From Gemmatimonadaceae bacterium (GTDB lineage: Bacteria > Gemmatimonadota > Gemmatimonadetes > Gemmatimonadales > Gemmatimonadaceae): a stretch of 7,550 nt of DNA. Shown one piece after another: positions 1 to 5,566 of this stretch; position 1 is the stretch's first letter, and each line of letters opens with the position of its first letter. Below the pieces are notes generated by a model that saw only the letters and a list, made by a program, of their open reading frames with translations, was not told the DNA's origin and made no database searches. A program made the position numbers and the translations under genes. The DNA lies in contig JACDHQ010000087.1 in assembly GCA_013820975.1 (NCBI GenBank), positions 1 to 7,550 on the forward strand, in the 5' to 3' direction.

Positions 1-273
1 GTACACGGTGTCGCGGATGGTGTGCTCGTCGAACCCGGCGCGCGCGAACCAGCGGAAGAGCGTGCGCCCCGCCTGCCCGGCGAATGGCCTTCCGCCGCCT
101 GCCTCGGTGATGCCCGGCGCCTGCCCGACGATCATTGCGCGCGGACGCCGCGCGTCCGACGCGATCGGTACGACATCCCGGTGGTGCGCACACGCGCGGC
201 ACGCGAGCATCGCGGCGCGATGCGCATCGAGCAGGGCCGGCAGCTCGCGCCGGGGGATTCGGTTTCGCGTCAT
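1..273 (-). CDS. Uracil-DNA glycosylase superfamily protein (family-4-like), N-terminal part, truncated by window edge
   Basis: Reading leftward from ATG at 273-271 gives 91 codons without a stop, and the frame runs off position 1. The protein has a CRAC motif (Cys25, Cys28), the spacing of the first two cluster cysteines in family 4 Fe-S uracil-DNA glycosylases. Next come a hydrophobic strand and a GQAPG motif (residues 50-54), then GRPFAGQAGRTLF (61-73), matching the family's GEAPG...G.PFVG.AG..L region. Enzymes of this superfamily cut uracil from DNA to start base excision repair. The remaining cluster cysteines and the C-terminal catalytic-loop motif are outside the window, so activity cannot be confirmed. 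The usual Glu of motif 1 is Gln here. The start overlaps the glpK stop (ATGA), and a GGAG (plus-strand 282-285) lies 8 nt upstream, so translation is probably coupled to glpK. The superfamily call is firm; the exact family is less certain. Confidence 0.85.
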   Translation of the reverse strand, partial: MTRNRIPRRELPALLDAHRAAMLACRACAHHRDVVPIASDARRPRAMIVGQAPGITEAGGGRPFAGQAGRTLFRWFARAGFDEHTIRDTVY

Positions 274-1772
274 CGCTCCCGCTCCGCGTCCCGTGCCCAG
301 CCGACCGTCGCGCGGACCGCACGATGCCAGCCGGCCAGGGCGGCGTCAGTGGACCGGTCCGCCGCCGGCTCGAACACGGTGACGGTCCGCGCCTGCAGGA
401 ACGATTCGGCATCAGGCCATACGCCGGCCGCAAGACCCGCGAGCCCGGCGGCGCCGAGTGCGGTGGTCTCCACGATTGCAGGGCGCTCCACAGGGACGCC
501 GAGCACGTCGGCCTGGAACTGCATCAGCCAGTCGTTGGCCGCGGCACCGCCATCCACGCGCAGGCGCTCGAACCGCACGTTCGCGCGGTCGCCCATCAGG
601 GCCAGCACGTCGGCGGTCGCATATGCCATCGACTCCAGCGCGGCGCGTGCAAGGTGCGCCCGGCTGCTTCCCCGCGTGAGGCCGACGATCATGCCCCGCG
701 CTGCCGGCTCCCACTCCGGTGCCCCGAGCCCAGTGAGCGCGGGAACGAAGTACACGCCCTCGTTCGATGCGAGCGAACGCGCCAGCGCTTCCGTTTCCGC
801 GGCCGTCTCGATGATGCCAAGTGCATCGCGCAGCCACTGGACTGCGGCGCCCGCGATGAAGATCGCGCCCTCGAGCGCGTAGACCGCGCCTCCCTGCGCG
901 TCGCACGCGATCGTCGTCAGCACCCCTTTTGCGGCCGGCGGGCGGGCCGCGCCGACATTCATGAGCACGAATGCGCCGGTCCCGTAGGTGTTCTTTCCCG
1001 AGCCCGGCGTCCAGGCCCCCTGCCCAAAGAGTGCCGCCTGCTGGTCCCCCGCGACGCCGAGAATGGGCAGCTCCATCCCGAACCAGCCGGCGCCCGCGGT
1101 GCCGAAGGAGCCGGACGACGGCCGCACCTCAGGCAGCATCGACATCGGGATGCCGAACACCTCGCACAGCTCGGCGCTCCACCCGCGCTCGTCGATGTCG
1201 TAGAGCATCGTCCGCGAGGCATTGGTGGGATCGGTTGCATGCACCGCACCGCCGGTGAGTTGGGCGATGATCCAGCTGTCGATCGTTCCGGCACACAAGT
1301 CGCCGCCGTCGATCCCCGTCGCGCCGACTTCGTCGCGGATGCCGCCCTCGTTGAGCAGCCACTCGAGCTTCGTCGCCGAGAAGTACGGATCGACCTCGAG
1401 CCCGGTGCGCTCGCGCAGCCAGTCGGCGCGGTCGCCAAGCGCTGCACACCGCGGCGCGGTGCGTCGGTCCTGCCAGACGATCGCGCGACGCAGCGGCCCG
1501 AGACTGCTGCGCTGCCAGACACCGACTGTCTCGCGCTGGTTGGTGATCCCGATGCAGACTGGCGTCGTGCCCGAGGCCGTGACCGCCTCGCGGCCAGCCA
1601 CGCGCACCGCGTCCGCGATCTCGGCGAGATCGTGTTCTACCCAGCCGGGCTGCGGGTAATGCTGTTGCAACTCACGGTAGCCACGGCCGGCGATCGTGCC
1701 ATCGGCGCCGACGACGAGGCAGGTGACGCCGGTCGTGCCTGCGTCGATCGCGAGGACGTGCTTCGTGGCCAT
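270..1772 (-). CDS. glpK: Glycerol kinase
   Basis: This 500-residue protein has the family's usual length (about 500) and is a FGGY-family kinase that phosphorylates glycerol with ATP to sn-glycerol 3-phosphate in the cytoplasm. Visible landmarks are the N-terminal phosphate-binding loop DAGTTG (10-15), NQRET (78-82; R80 and E81 match glycerol-binding Arg and Glu), DPYFSATK (128-135), GDQQAALFGQ (242-251; D243 catalytic base), KNTYGTG (260-266) and DGGAAAND (407-414) of the C-terminal ATP domain. The stretch before GDQQ (about 221-236) has no GGTR-like fructose-1,6-bisphosphate site and no histidine for phosphotransferase-system phosphorylation, so the classical controls seem absent. It starts 9 nt after the topoisomerase IB stop and lacks a clear Shine-Dalgarno, suggesting co-transcription and reinitiation. 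Its TGA overlaps the glycosylase ATG. No glpF or glpD is in the window. Identity is very secure. Confidence 0.97.
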   Translation of the reverse strand: MATKHVLAIDAGTTGVTCLVVGADGTIAGRGYRELQQHYPQPGWVEHDLAEIADAVRVAGREAVTASGTTPVCIGITNQRETVGVWQRSSLGPLRRAIVWQDRRTAPRCAALGDRADWLRERTGLEVDPYFSATKLEWLLNEGGIRDEVGATGIDGGDLCAGTIDSWIIAQLTGGAVHATDPTNASRTMLYDIDERGWSAELCEVFGIPMSMLPEVRPSSGSFGTAGAGWFGMELPILGVAGDQQAALFGQGAWTPGSGKNTYGTGAFVLMNVGAARPPAAKGVLTTIACDAQGGAVYALEGAIFIAGAAVQWLRDALGIIETAAETEALARSLASNEGVYFVPALTGLGAPEWEPAARGMIVGLTRGSSRAHLARAALESMAYATADVLALMGDRANVRFERLRVDGGAAANDWLMQFQADVLGVPVERPAIVETTALGAAGLAGLAAGVWPDAESFLQARTVTVFEPAADRSTDAALAGWHRAVRATVGWARDAERER

Positions 1773-1781
1773 GACCGGAAG

Positions 1782-2891
1782 CTATCGGCTGGAACGGCGC
1801 CCCGTCAGGCGCTTGCGTGCGGCTGGCGCGCGCTTCGCCGACGCGCGCTTCGCTGCCGGCGGCCGGGGCGCAGCCGGCTTGCGCTCACGCGCACGCGGCG
1901 TGTCACGCCGCTCCGGAAAGTGCCGGTCGAGGAACTCGAGCAGAGCCAGCTCTTCCGCGGTGTGTCCCCCGGCGCCTGCCCCCCGTCCCCTGACCGCCAC
2001 GGTCTCCCCTTCGTCGAGATACTTCGCGATGACGATCGGATGCACGTACGACTTGCGGCAGATCGCGGGGGTATTGCCGAGCTCCGCGGAGACGAGCCGC
2101 ATCGCCATCGCCACGCTCCGCTTTGCGTCGGTGGCCGAATCCGCGGCGCCCAGCTCGGCGAGCACCGTCGCCGCGCGCAGCGTACCGCCCCAGGTGCGGA
2201 AGTCCTTCGCACTGTACTCCACCCCGCACCGCTCCCGCAGGTAGCGATTGACGTCCCGGGCATCGAGGTCGTGCCAGCGCCCTGCGCCGTCCTGGAAGCG
2301 GAAGAGGCGTCGTCCCGGTGACTCCAGCAGCCGGTCCACGGCGCGGGCGAGCGCCCGCCCCACCACGCACTGCCGCTGGCTCACCCTCCCCTTGCCGACG
2401 TACCGGAAATAGACGCAGTCCCCGTCGACGCGCACATGCGACTTCCGCATCGTCGTGATGCCGAACGTGCGGTTCTCTTCAGTCGAGCGCTCGCTGCCCG
2501 GGCGAAAGAACCCCTCGCTGATCAGGCGCACGACGATCGCGGAGACGGTGCCGACGTCCTGCCGGGGCGACGCCGCATCCCGGCGAACTCGTCGCCGCAG
2601 CCGCGGAAGCGCGTGCCCCATCTCGCGCACCCGGTAGTACTTTCGCAGCTGCCCCCGCTCGGCCGCCTCCGTATGGTAGCGGTACTGGCGCCGCCCCTTC
2701 GCATCGAAACCCCACGCCTGGATCGCGGCGCGCGCGCGGCGCGCGAGGTGGACGTCGGTCCACGCCGGCGGGACCCGAAGGGCGTCGATCCGTGCGAGGG
2801 TGGCGGCATCGCTGATCCGGCGTCCCGCTGCGTCCTCGTAGCGGAATCCGCGTGCCTTCGTGCCTTTTCGGAGGATCCAGGAAGTGGCCAT
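1782..2891 (-). CDS. DNA topoisomerase IB (poxvirus/eukaryote-like)
   Basis: This is a 369-residue type IB topoisomerase, which nicks one DNA strand through a 3'-phosphotyrosine and relaxes supercoils without ATP. The catalytic set is visible: R130 (FFRPGSE), K167 (YVGKG), R232 (KDFRTWGG), N273 (ELGNTPA) and nucleophile Y282 (CRKSYVHP). The spacing agrees with the Arg-Lys-Arg-Asn-Tyr set I recall for the Deinococcus radiodurans enzyme, with a constant offset of 7. An N-terminal domain (about 1-90) carries RVPPAWTDV and RRQYRYH, typical of bacterial members. The ATG at 2891-2889 is chosen because MATSWILRKG begins the conserved N-terminus; the open frame extends to 4121 only as antisense of the enoyl-CoA hydratase and recF genes. 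Residues about 331-369 form a Lys/Arg/Ala/Pro-rich tail, probably a disordered DNA-binding extension. It is the first gene of the leftward unit. No Shine-Dalgarno is evident before the start. Confidence 0.95.
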   Translation of the reverse strand: MATSWILRKGTKARGFRYEDAAGRRISDAATLARIDALRVPPAWTDVHLARRARAAIQAWGFDAKGRRQYRYHTEAAERGQLRKYYRVREMGHALPRLRRRVRRDAASPRQDVGTVSAIVVRLISEGFFRPGSERSTEENRTFGITTMRKSHVRVDGDCVYFRYVGKGRVSQRQCVVGRALARAVDRLLESPGRRLFRFQDGAGRWHDLDARDVNRYLRERCGVEYSAKDFRTWGGTLRAATVLAELGAADSATDAKRSVAMAMRLVSAELGNTPAICRKSYVHPIVIAKYLDEGETVAVRGRGAGAGGHTAEELALLEFLDRHFPERRDTPRARERKPAAPRPPAAKRASAKRAPAARKRLTGRRSSR

Positions 2892-2945
2892 GGGTGGAAG
2901 CGGACGGGAGGGCAAAATCCGGTCCGGGCCGTTAGATTCGCCTGC
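2892..2945. promoter_or_regulatory. Divergent intergenic promoter region (topoisomerase IB / enoyl-CoA hydratase)
   Basis: This 54-bp gap separates the start codons of two divergently transcribed genes, so promoters for both directions must lie here or inside the opposing coding sequence. Rightward, a -10-like TAGATT (2933-2938) is visible. Leftward, I see no hexamer pair good enough to call. No Shine-Dalgarno precedes either start. Confidence 0.6.
2933..2938 (+). promoter_or_regulatory. Putative -10 element (TAGATT) giving a leaderless enoyl-CoA hydratase mRNA
   Basis: TAGATT matches the sigma-70 -10 consensus at 4 of 6 bases, and the same hexamer occurs in the candidate gyrB promoter. It ends 7 bases before the ATG at 2946, so transcription would start at or next to the A of the start codon. 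This explains why no Shine-Dalgarno is present. No convincing -35 is seen at the usual distance. Confidence 0.5.
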
Positions 2946-3725
2946 ATGCCCTACCAGTTCATCACGTTCGGCGTTGCCGACCGGATTGCCACGATCACGG
3001 TCAACCGCCCGGACAAGCTCAATGCGCTGAACGACGCAACGATCGAGGAGCTCGGGCGGGCGATCGACGAGGCGCGCACCCGCGACGACGTGGCCGGCAT
3101 CATCCTCACCGGCGCCGGCCGCGCCTTCATCGCCGGCGCCGACATCAGCGAGCTCTCGTCGCAGTCGCCGTTCGACGCGCGGGAGCGCTCCCTGCGCGGC
3201 CAGGCGGTCTTTCGCCGCTTCGAGACCTCGCCCAAGCCGGTCGTGGCCGCAGTCAACGGCTTCGCGCTCGGCGGCGGCTGCGAGCTGGCGATGGCATGCC
3301 ACATCCGCCTTGCCTCGGAGCATGCGAAGTTCGGCCAGCCCGAGGTGAAGCTCGGCATCGTGCCCGGGTACGGCGGCACGCAGCGACTGCCACGCCTCAT
3401 CGGCAAGGGACGCGCGATGCAACTGCTGCTCACCGGCGAGATCGTCGACGCGCAGGAGGCGGTGCGCATCGGCCTCGCCAACTCGGTGCATCCCGCCGGC
3501 GAGCTCGCCGAGGCGGCGCGCACGCTCGTCGTCACGATCCTCGCGCAGGGGCCGCAGGCCGTTGCGCTGTGCATCGATGCGGTCGATCGCGGACTCGAGC
3601 TCCCGCTCGCGGAAGGACTGCTCGTCGAGGCCGACTATTTCGGCCTCTGCGCCTCGACCGCCGATATGCGTGAGGGGATGCAGGCGTTCCTCGACAAGCG
3701 CGCGCCGGGCTTCACCGGCAGGTGA
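2946..3725 (+). CDS. Enoyl-CoA hydratase/isomerase family protein (crotonase)
   Basis: This 259-residue crotonase has the usual family length. Enoyl-CoA hydratases add water to trans-2-enoyl-CoA to give 3-hydroxyacyl-CoA in fatty-acid beta-oxidation; some relatives act as crotonases in butyrate-type metabolism. The signature is complete: VNRPDKLNALN (19-29), FIAGADI (61-67, oxyanion-hole strand), NGFALGGGCELAMACH (104-119) and GQPEVKLGIVPGYGGTQRLPRLIG (130-153). Glu113 and Glu133 align with the two catalytic glutamates (Glu144 and Glu164 of rat mitochondrial hydratase), and Gly110 with the oxyanion Gly141, which favours true hydratase activity over other crotonase reactions. The ATG at 2946 fits the family N-terminus; the open frame further upstream is antisense of topoisomerase IB. 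Its stop overlaps the recF GTG by four bases, so it heads the enoyl-CoA hydratase-recF-dciA unit. Chain-length preference cannot be read from the sequence. Confidence 0.95.
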   Translation: MPYQFITFGVADRIATITVNRPDKLNALNDATIEELGRAIDEARTRDDVAGIILTGAGRAFIAGADISELSSQSPFDARERSLRGQAVFRRFETSPKPVVAAVNGFALGGGCELAMACHIRLASEHAKFGQPEVKLGIVPGYGGTQRLPRLIGKGRAMQLLLTGEIVDAQEAVRIGLANSVHPAGELAEAARTLVVTILAQGPQAVALCIDAVDRGLELPLAEGLLVEADYFGLCASTADMREGMQAFLDKRAPGFTGR

Positions 3726-4852
3726 CAGCGCCGCGCGCGTCGCTGCGCACGCTGGCGACCCGCGACTTCCGCAACTTCGCGCGGCTCGACCTCGCGATCC
3801 CCGATGACGGCATGGTGATCGTCGGCGAGAATGGCCACGGCAAGACGAACCTGCTCGAGGCGATCCACTACCTCGAGCTCTTCCGCTCGGCACGCGGCGC
3901 GCGCGATGCCGACCTGGTGAGGTTCGGCGCCGATGGCTTCCACATTGCCGCGACGGTGGAGACCGATGACGTGCACGACGTCTCGGTCGGCTTCGTGCGC
4001 AACGGCAAGCGCAAGCGCGTCCGGCTCGACGGCGGCGAGCAGGAGCGACTGAGCGATGCGATCGGGGCGCTGCCGTCGGTGATGCTGTCGCCGACGGATA
4101 TCGAGCTGGTCGCCGGCACACCTGCCGTCCGCCGCCGCTATCTCGACGTCGTGCTCGCGCTCACGTCGCGCGCGTACCTGCGCGCGCTGCAGCGCTACCG
4201 AGGTGCCCTGACGCGCAGGAATGCGGCCCTGCGCGATTCGCTGCGGGGCGCGCGCGACGACCGCGCCGTTGCCGTGTGGGAGGAGCCGCTCGCCGAGCAC
4301 GGGGCCGTGCTGTGGACGCACCGCATCGAGTGGGCCGCTGAATACGCCATGCGCTTTTCGCAGCGCTGCGCCGCCATCGGGGAGGGCGCACCGGTGTCGA
4401 TGCGCTACGAGGTGCCGCTGGCCGACTCGCCCGACCTGCGCTCGGCACTGCTGCAGGCGCTCGCGGCGAAACGGCCGCTCGACTTCAGGCGCGGGCTGAC
4501 GCACAGCGGCCCGCATCGGGACGATCTCGTGCTGGCCATCGACGGGCGCGACATGCGGACGTTCGGCTCCGCGGGACAGCAGCGTACGGCGGCGATTGCA
4601 CTCCGGATCGTCGAAGCGGAGACCCTGCGCGAGCGACGGGGACGGACCCCGATGTTCCTGCTCGACGATCCGTTCGCGGAACTGGACGTGCGCCGTTCAT
4701 CGCGCATCGTGCGGCTGCTCGCCGAGGCGGGGATCGGCCAGACGATCCTGGCCGTGCCGCGCGAGGCCGATATCCCGGCGGAGCTGCCACGGCTGGAGCG
4801 GTTCCGGGTGGTATCGGGTCAGGTGTCGCCGCTGGAAGGAGGAGCGTCATGA
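3722..4852 (+). CDS. recF: DNA replication and repair protein RecF
   Basis: This 376-residue SMC-like ATPase is close to the usual RecF length (about 360-380). RecF binds DNA at gap junctions and, with RecO and RecR, helps load RecA for gap repair and fork restart. Motifs in order are DFRNF (15-19), typical of the RecF start; Walker A GENGHGKTN (35-43); LSPTDIELV (122-130); GPHRDDL (263-269); ABC signature GSAGQQRT (282-289, usually GSQGQQRT); and Walker B FLLDDPFAELD (312-322) with Asp315 and Asp316 and the D-loop. The GTG start is chosen because it makes a GTGA overlap with the preceding stop and places DFRNF at the expected distance from the N-terminus. Its own stop overlaps the dciA ATG. 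recF commonly follows dnaN; here a lipid-metabolism gene precedes it instead, while the downstream dciA-gyrB order is the familiar one. Confidence 0.96.
   Translation: MTAPRASLRTLATRDFRNFARLDLAIPDDGMVIVGENGHGKTNLLEAIHYLELFRSARGARDADLVRFGADGFHIAATVETDDVHDVSVGFVRNGKRKRVRLDGGEQERLSDAIGALPSVMLSPTDIELVAGTPAVRRRYLDVVLALTSRAYLRALQRYRGALTRRNAALRDSLRGARDDRAVAVWEEPLAEHGAVLWTHRIEWAAEYAMRFSQRCAAIGEGAPVSMRYEVPLADSPDLRSALLQALAAKRPLDFRRGLTHSGPHRDDLVLAIDGRDMRTFGSAGQQRTAAIALRIVEAETLRERRGRTPMFLLDDPFAELDVRRSSRIVRLLAEAGIGQTILAVPREADIPAELPRLERFRVVSGQVSPLEGGAS
4836..4843 (+). promoter_or_regulatory. Strong Shine-Dalgarno for dciA inside the end of recF
   Basis: AAGGAGGA contains a full AGGAGG core (4837-4842) six bases before the ATG at 4849. 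It is the best ribosome binding site in the window and fixes the dciA start despite the ATGA overlap with recF. It suggests DciA is translated more strongly than, or independently of, RecF. Confidence 0.85.
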
Positions 4853-5223
4853 GCGGCGGGCATGGCGGCGGCATGGGCGGCCATCGGGGAGGGCGCCGGA
4901 CGAGGGACACGAACCCTGACCTCAAGCCCCAGAAGCCGCAGACGATCGGCAATCTGCTTGGCGATGTCCTGAAGCAGGCCGGCGTGTCGGAGCGGGTGGA
5001 GCAGGCGCAGATCATCCCGGAGTGGGCATCGCTCGTGGGCCCGCAGATCGCCGCCGTCACAGCGCCGCAGTCGATCACGTCGGACGGGACGCTGTTCGTC
5101 GGGGTGACGACGAACGCGTGGATGAACGAGCTGTCGCTGCTCGAGCCCGAGCTGCTGAAGTCCCTCAATGCCAAGGACGGCCGCGCACCGGTCAAGCGGA
5201 TCCGGTGGCTGCTGAGGCGGTAG
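4849..5223 (+). CDS. dciA: DciA (DUF721) replicative helicase loader/operator
   Basis: This 124-residue protein has a DUF721 domain from about residue 31 to the end: TIGNLLGDVLKQAG (32-45), IPEWASLVGPQIAAVTAP (56-73), GTLFVGVTTNAWMNEL (80-95) and a final KRIRWLLRR (116-124). These match the KH-like DciA fold (a Trp-containing helix, then a G.L.V....W...L strand-helix). DciA is the ancestral bacterial partner that helps load DnaB helicase, widespread where DnaC or DnaI is absent; the mycobacterial homologue also lies between recF and gyrB. The first 20 residues are a Gly/His/Arg-rich low-complexity arm (MSGGHGGGMGGHRGGRR), probably disordered. The ATG overlaps the recF stop and has an excellent Shine-Dalgarno. 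The domain assignment rests on this motif pattern and the gene neighbourhood together. Confidence 0.9.
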   Translation: MSGGHGGGMGGHRGGRRTRDTNPDLKPQKPQTIGNLLGDVLKQAGVSERVEQAQIIPEWASLVGPQIAAVTAPQSITSDGTLFVGVTTNAWMNELSLLEPELLKSLNAKDGRAPVKRIRWLLRR

Positions 5224-5258
5224 GCGCAGGGTCACCAGCAATCGGCAAGGCGTCTTTG

Positions 5259-5338
5259 TACCACGGGGTCACGGAGTCCACAGAGAACACGGAGACTACG
5301 CATCCCGTTTACCCGTGTGCTCCGTGCCTGGTGGTGAA
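5259..5338. repeat. CACGGAG-type intergenic inverted repeat with 9-nt periodicity
   Basis: The left arm is a short tandem array with a 9-base period: CACGGGGT (5262-5269), CACGGAGTC (5270-5278), CACAGAGAA (5279-5287) and CACGGAGAC (5288-5296). The right arm (5313-5336) is the inverse complement with one unit fewer. Pairings are ACCAC 5260-5264 with 5331-5335, CACGGAG 5270-5276 with 5320-5326, and ACACGG 5287-5292 with 5313-5318, leaving one unit bulged and a loop of about 20 nt. From memory it resembles unnamed CACAGAG repeats common between genes in many environmental genomes. It may be a non-autonomous mobile or structural element; its function is unknown. Confidence 0.75.
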
Positions 5339-5420
5339 CCCTGTTGTGCGCGTTTTCAGGACCACTTTCGGCACCACGTGAAAGCCGGCAAGTTTCGAGG
5401 GATCGGCACCCGTGGTTCCC

Positions 5421-5442
5421 GCCCGCTAACACGTTACCGGGC
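5421..5442. repeat. Imperfect 22-bp palindrome upstream of the gyrB promoter
   Basis: The half-sites GCCCGCTAAC and GTTACCGGGC flank a central AC. Each half matches the complement of the other at 9 of 10 positions (a C/C mismatch at the sixth). No T-tract follows, and the fully paired form would leave only a 2-nt loop, so a protein-binding operator is more likely than a terminator. It ends 25 bases before the candidate -35. The cognate regulator is not identifiable here. Confidence 0.5.
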
Positions 5443-5467
5443 AAGGAGTTACACGTCGTGGAAATAG

Positions 5468-5496
5468 TTGCGCCCAAGGCGCCTGATCGCTAGATT
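5468..5496 (+). promoter_or_regulatory. Candidate sigma-70-type promoter of gyrB
   Basis: TTGCGC (5468-5473, 3 of 6 to the -35 consensus) and TAGATT (5491-5496, 4 of 6 to the -10 consensus) are separated by 17 bases, the optimal spacing. The -10 hexamer is identical to that ahead of the enoyl-CoA hydratase gene. Transcription would begin near 5503, leaving a leader of about 70 nt before the chosen gyrB start. Confidence 0.5.
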
Positions 5497-5511
5497 TCAT
5501 CGTTTGAGCAG

Positions 5512-5540
5512 AGCCCGCCGCTTCGGCTGATCTTCGGGCT
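5512..5540 (+). other. Possible hairpin in the gyrB leader
   Basis: AGCCCG (5512-5517) pairs with CGGGCT (5535-5540), and inside the loop CCG (5518-5520) can pair with CGG (5524-5526). If transcription starts near 5503, this structure lies in the untranslated leader, 19 bases before the Shine-Dalgarno. It has no T-tract. The six-pair stem is short, so chance is possible. Confidence 0.35.
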
Positions 5541-5559
5541 GTGAAAACCGATCGGAATC

Positions 5560-5566
5560 GGAGTGA
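5560..5566 (+). promoter_or_regulatory. Shine-Dalgarno that decides the gyrB start
   Basis: GGAGTGA ends 7 bases before the GTG at 5574. The alternative in-frame GTG at 5541 has no purine-rich site before it and sits directly against a potential hairpin. This favours the downstream start, which removes 11 poorly conserved residues. Confidence 0.65.

Noticed and set aside
135..2321. A 728-codon plus-strand open frame spanning glpK and topoisomerase IB
   Set aside because: It runs antisense across two well-supported genes and their junction, its product is Arg/Ala-rich, and it has no family motif.
2436..2945. Upstream extension of the enoyl-CoA hydratase frame
   Set aside because: It is antisense of topoisomerase IB, and the crotonase fold begins at the ATG at 2946.
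2892..4121. Upstream extension of topoisomerase IB to 4121 on the minus strand
   Set aside because: The extra 410 residues are low-complexity antisense of the enoyl-CoA hydratase and recF genes; the conserved TopIB N-terminus starts at 2891.
5363..5395. A CTTTC...GAAAG inverted repeat and a CACGTG palindrome
   Set aside because: The stem is only 5 bp with a loop of about 10 nt, no T-tract and no supporting context, so it is within chance expectation.
5232..5477. An 81-codon minus-strand open frame in the dciA-gyrB spacer
   Set aside because: It is generated by the CACGGAG repeat read in reverse and has no credible ribosome binding site; repeats of this type often give spurious small proteins.
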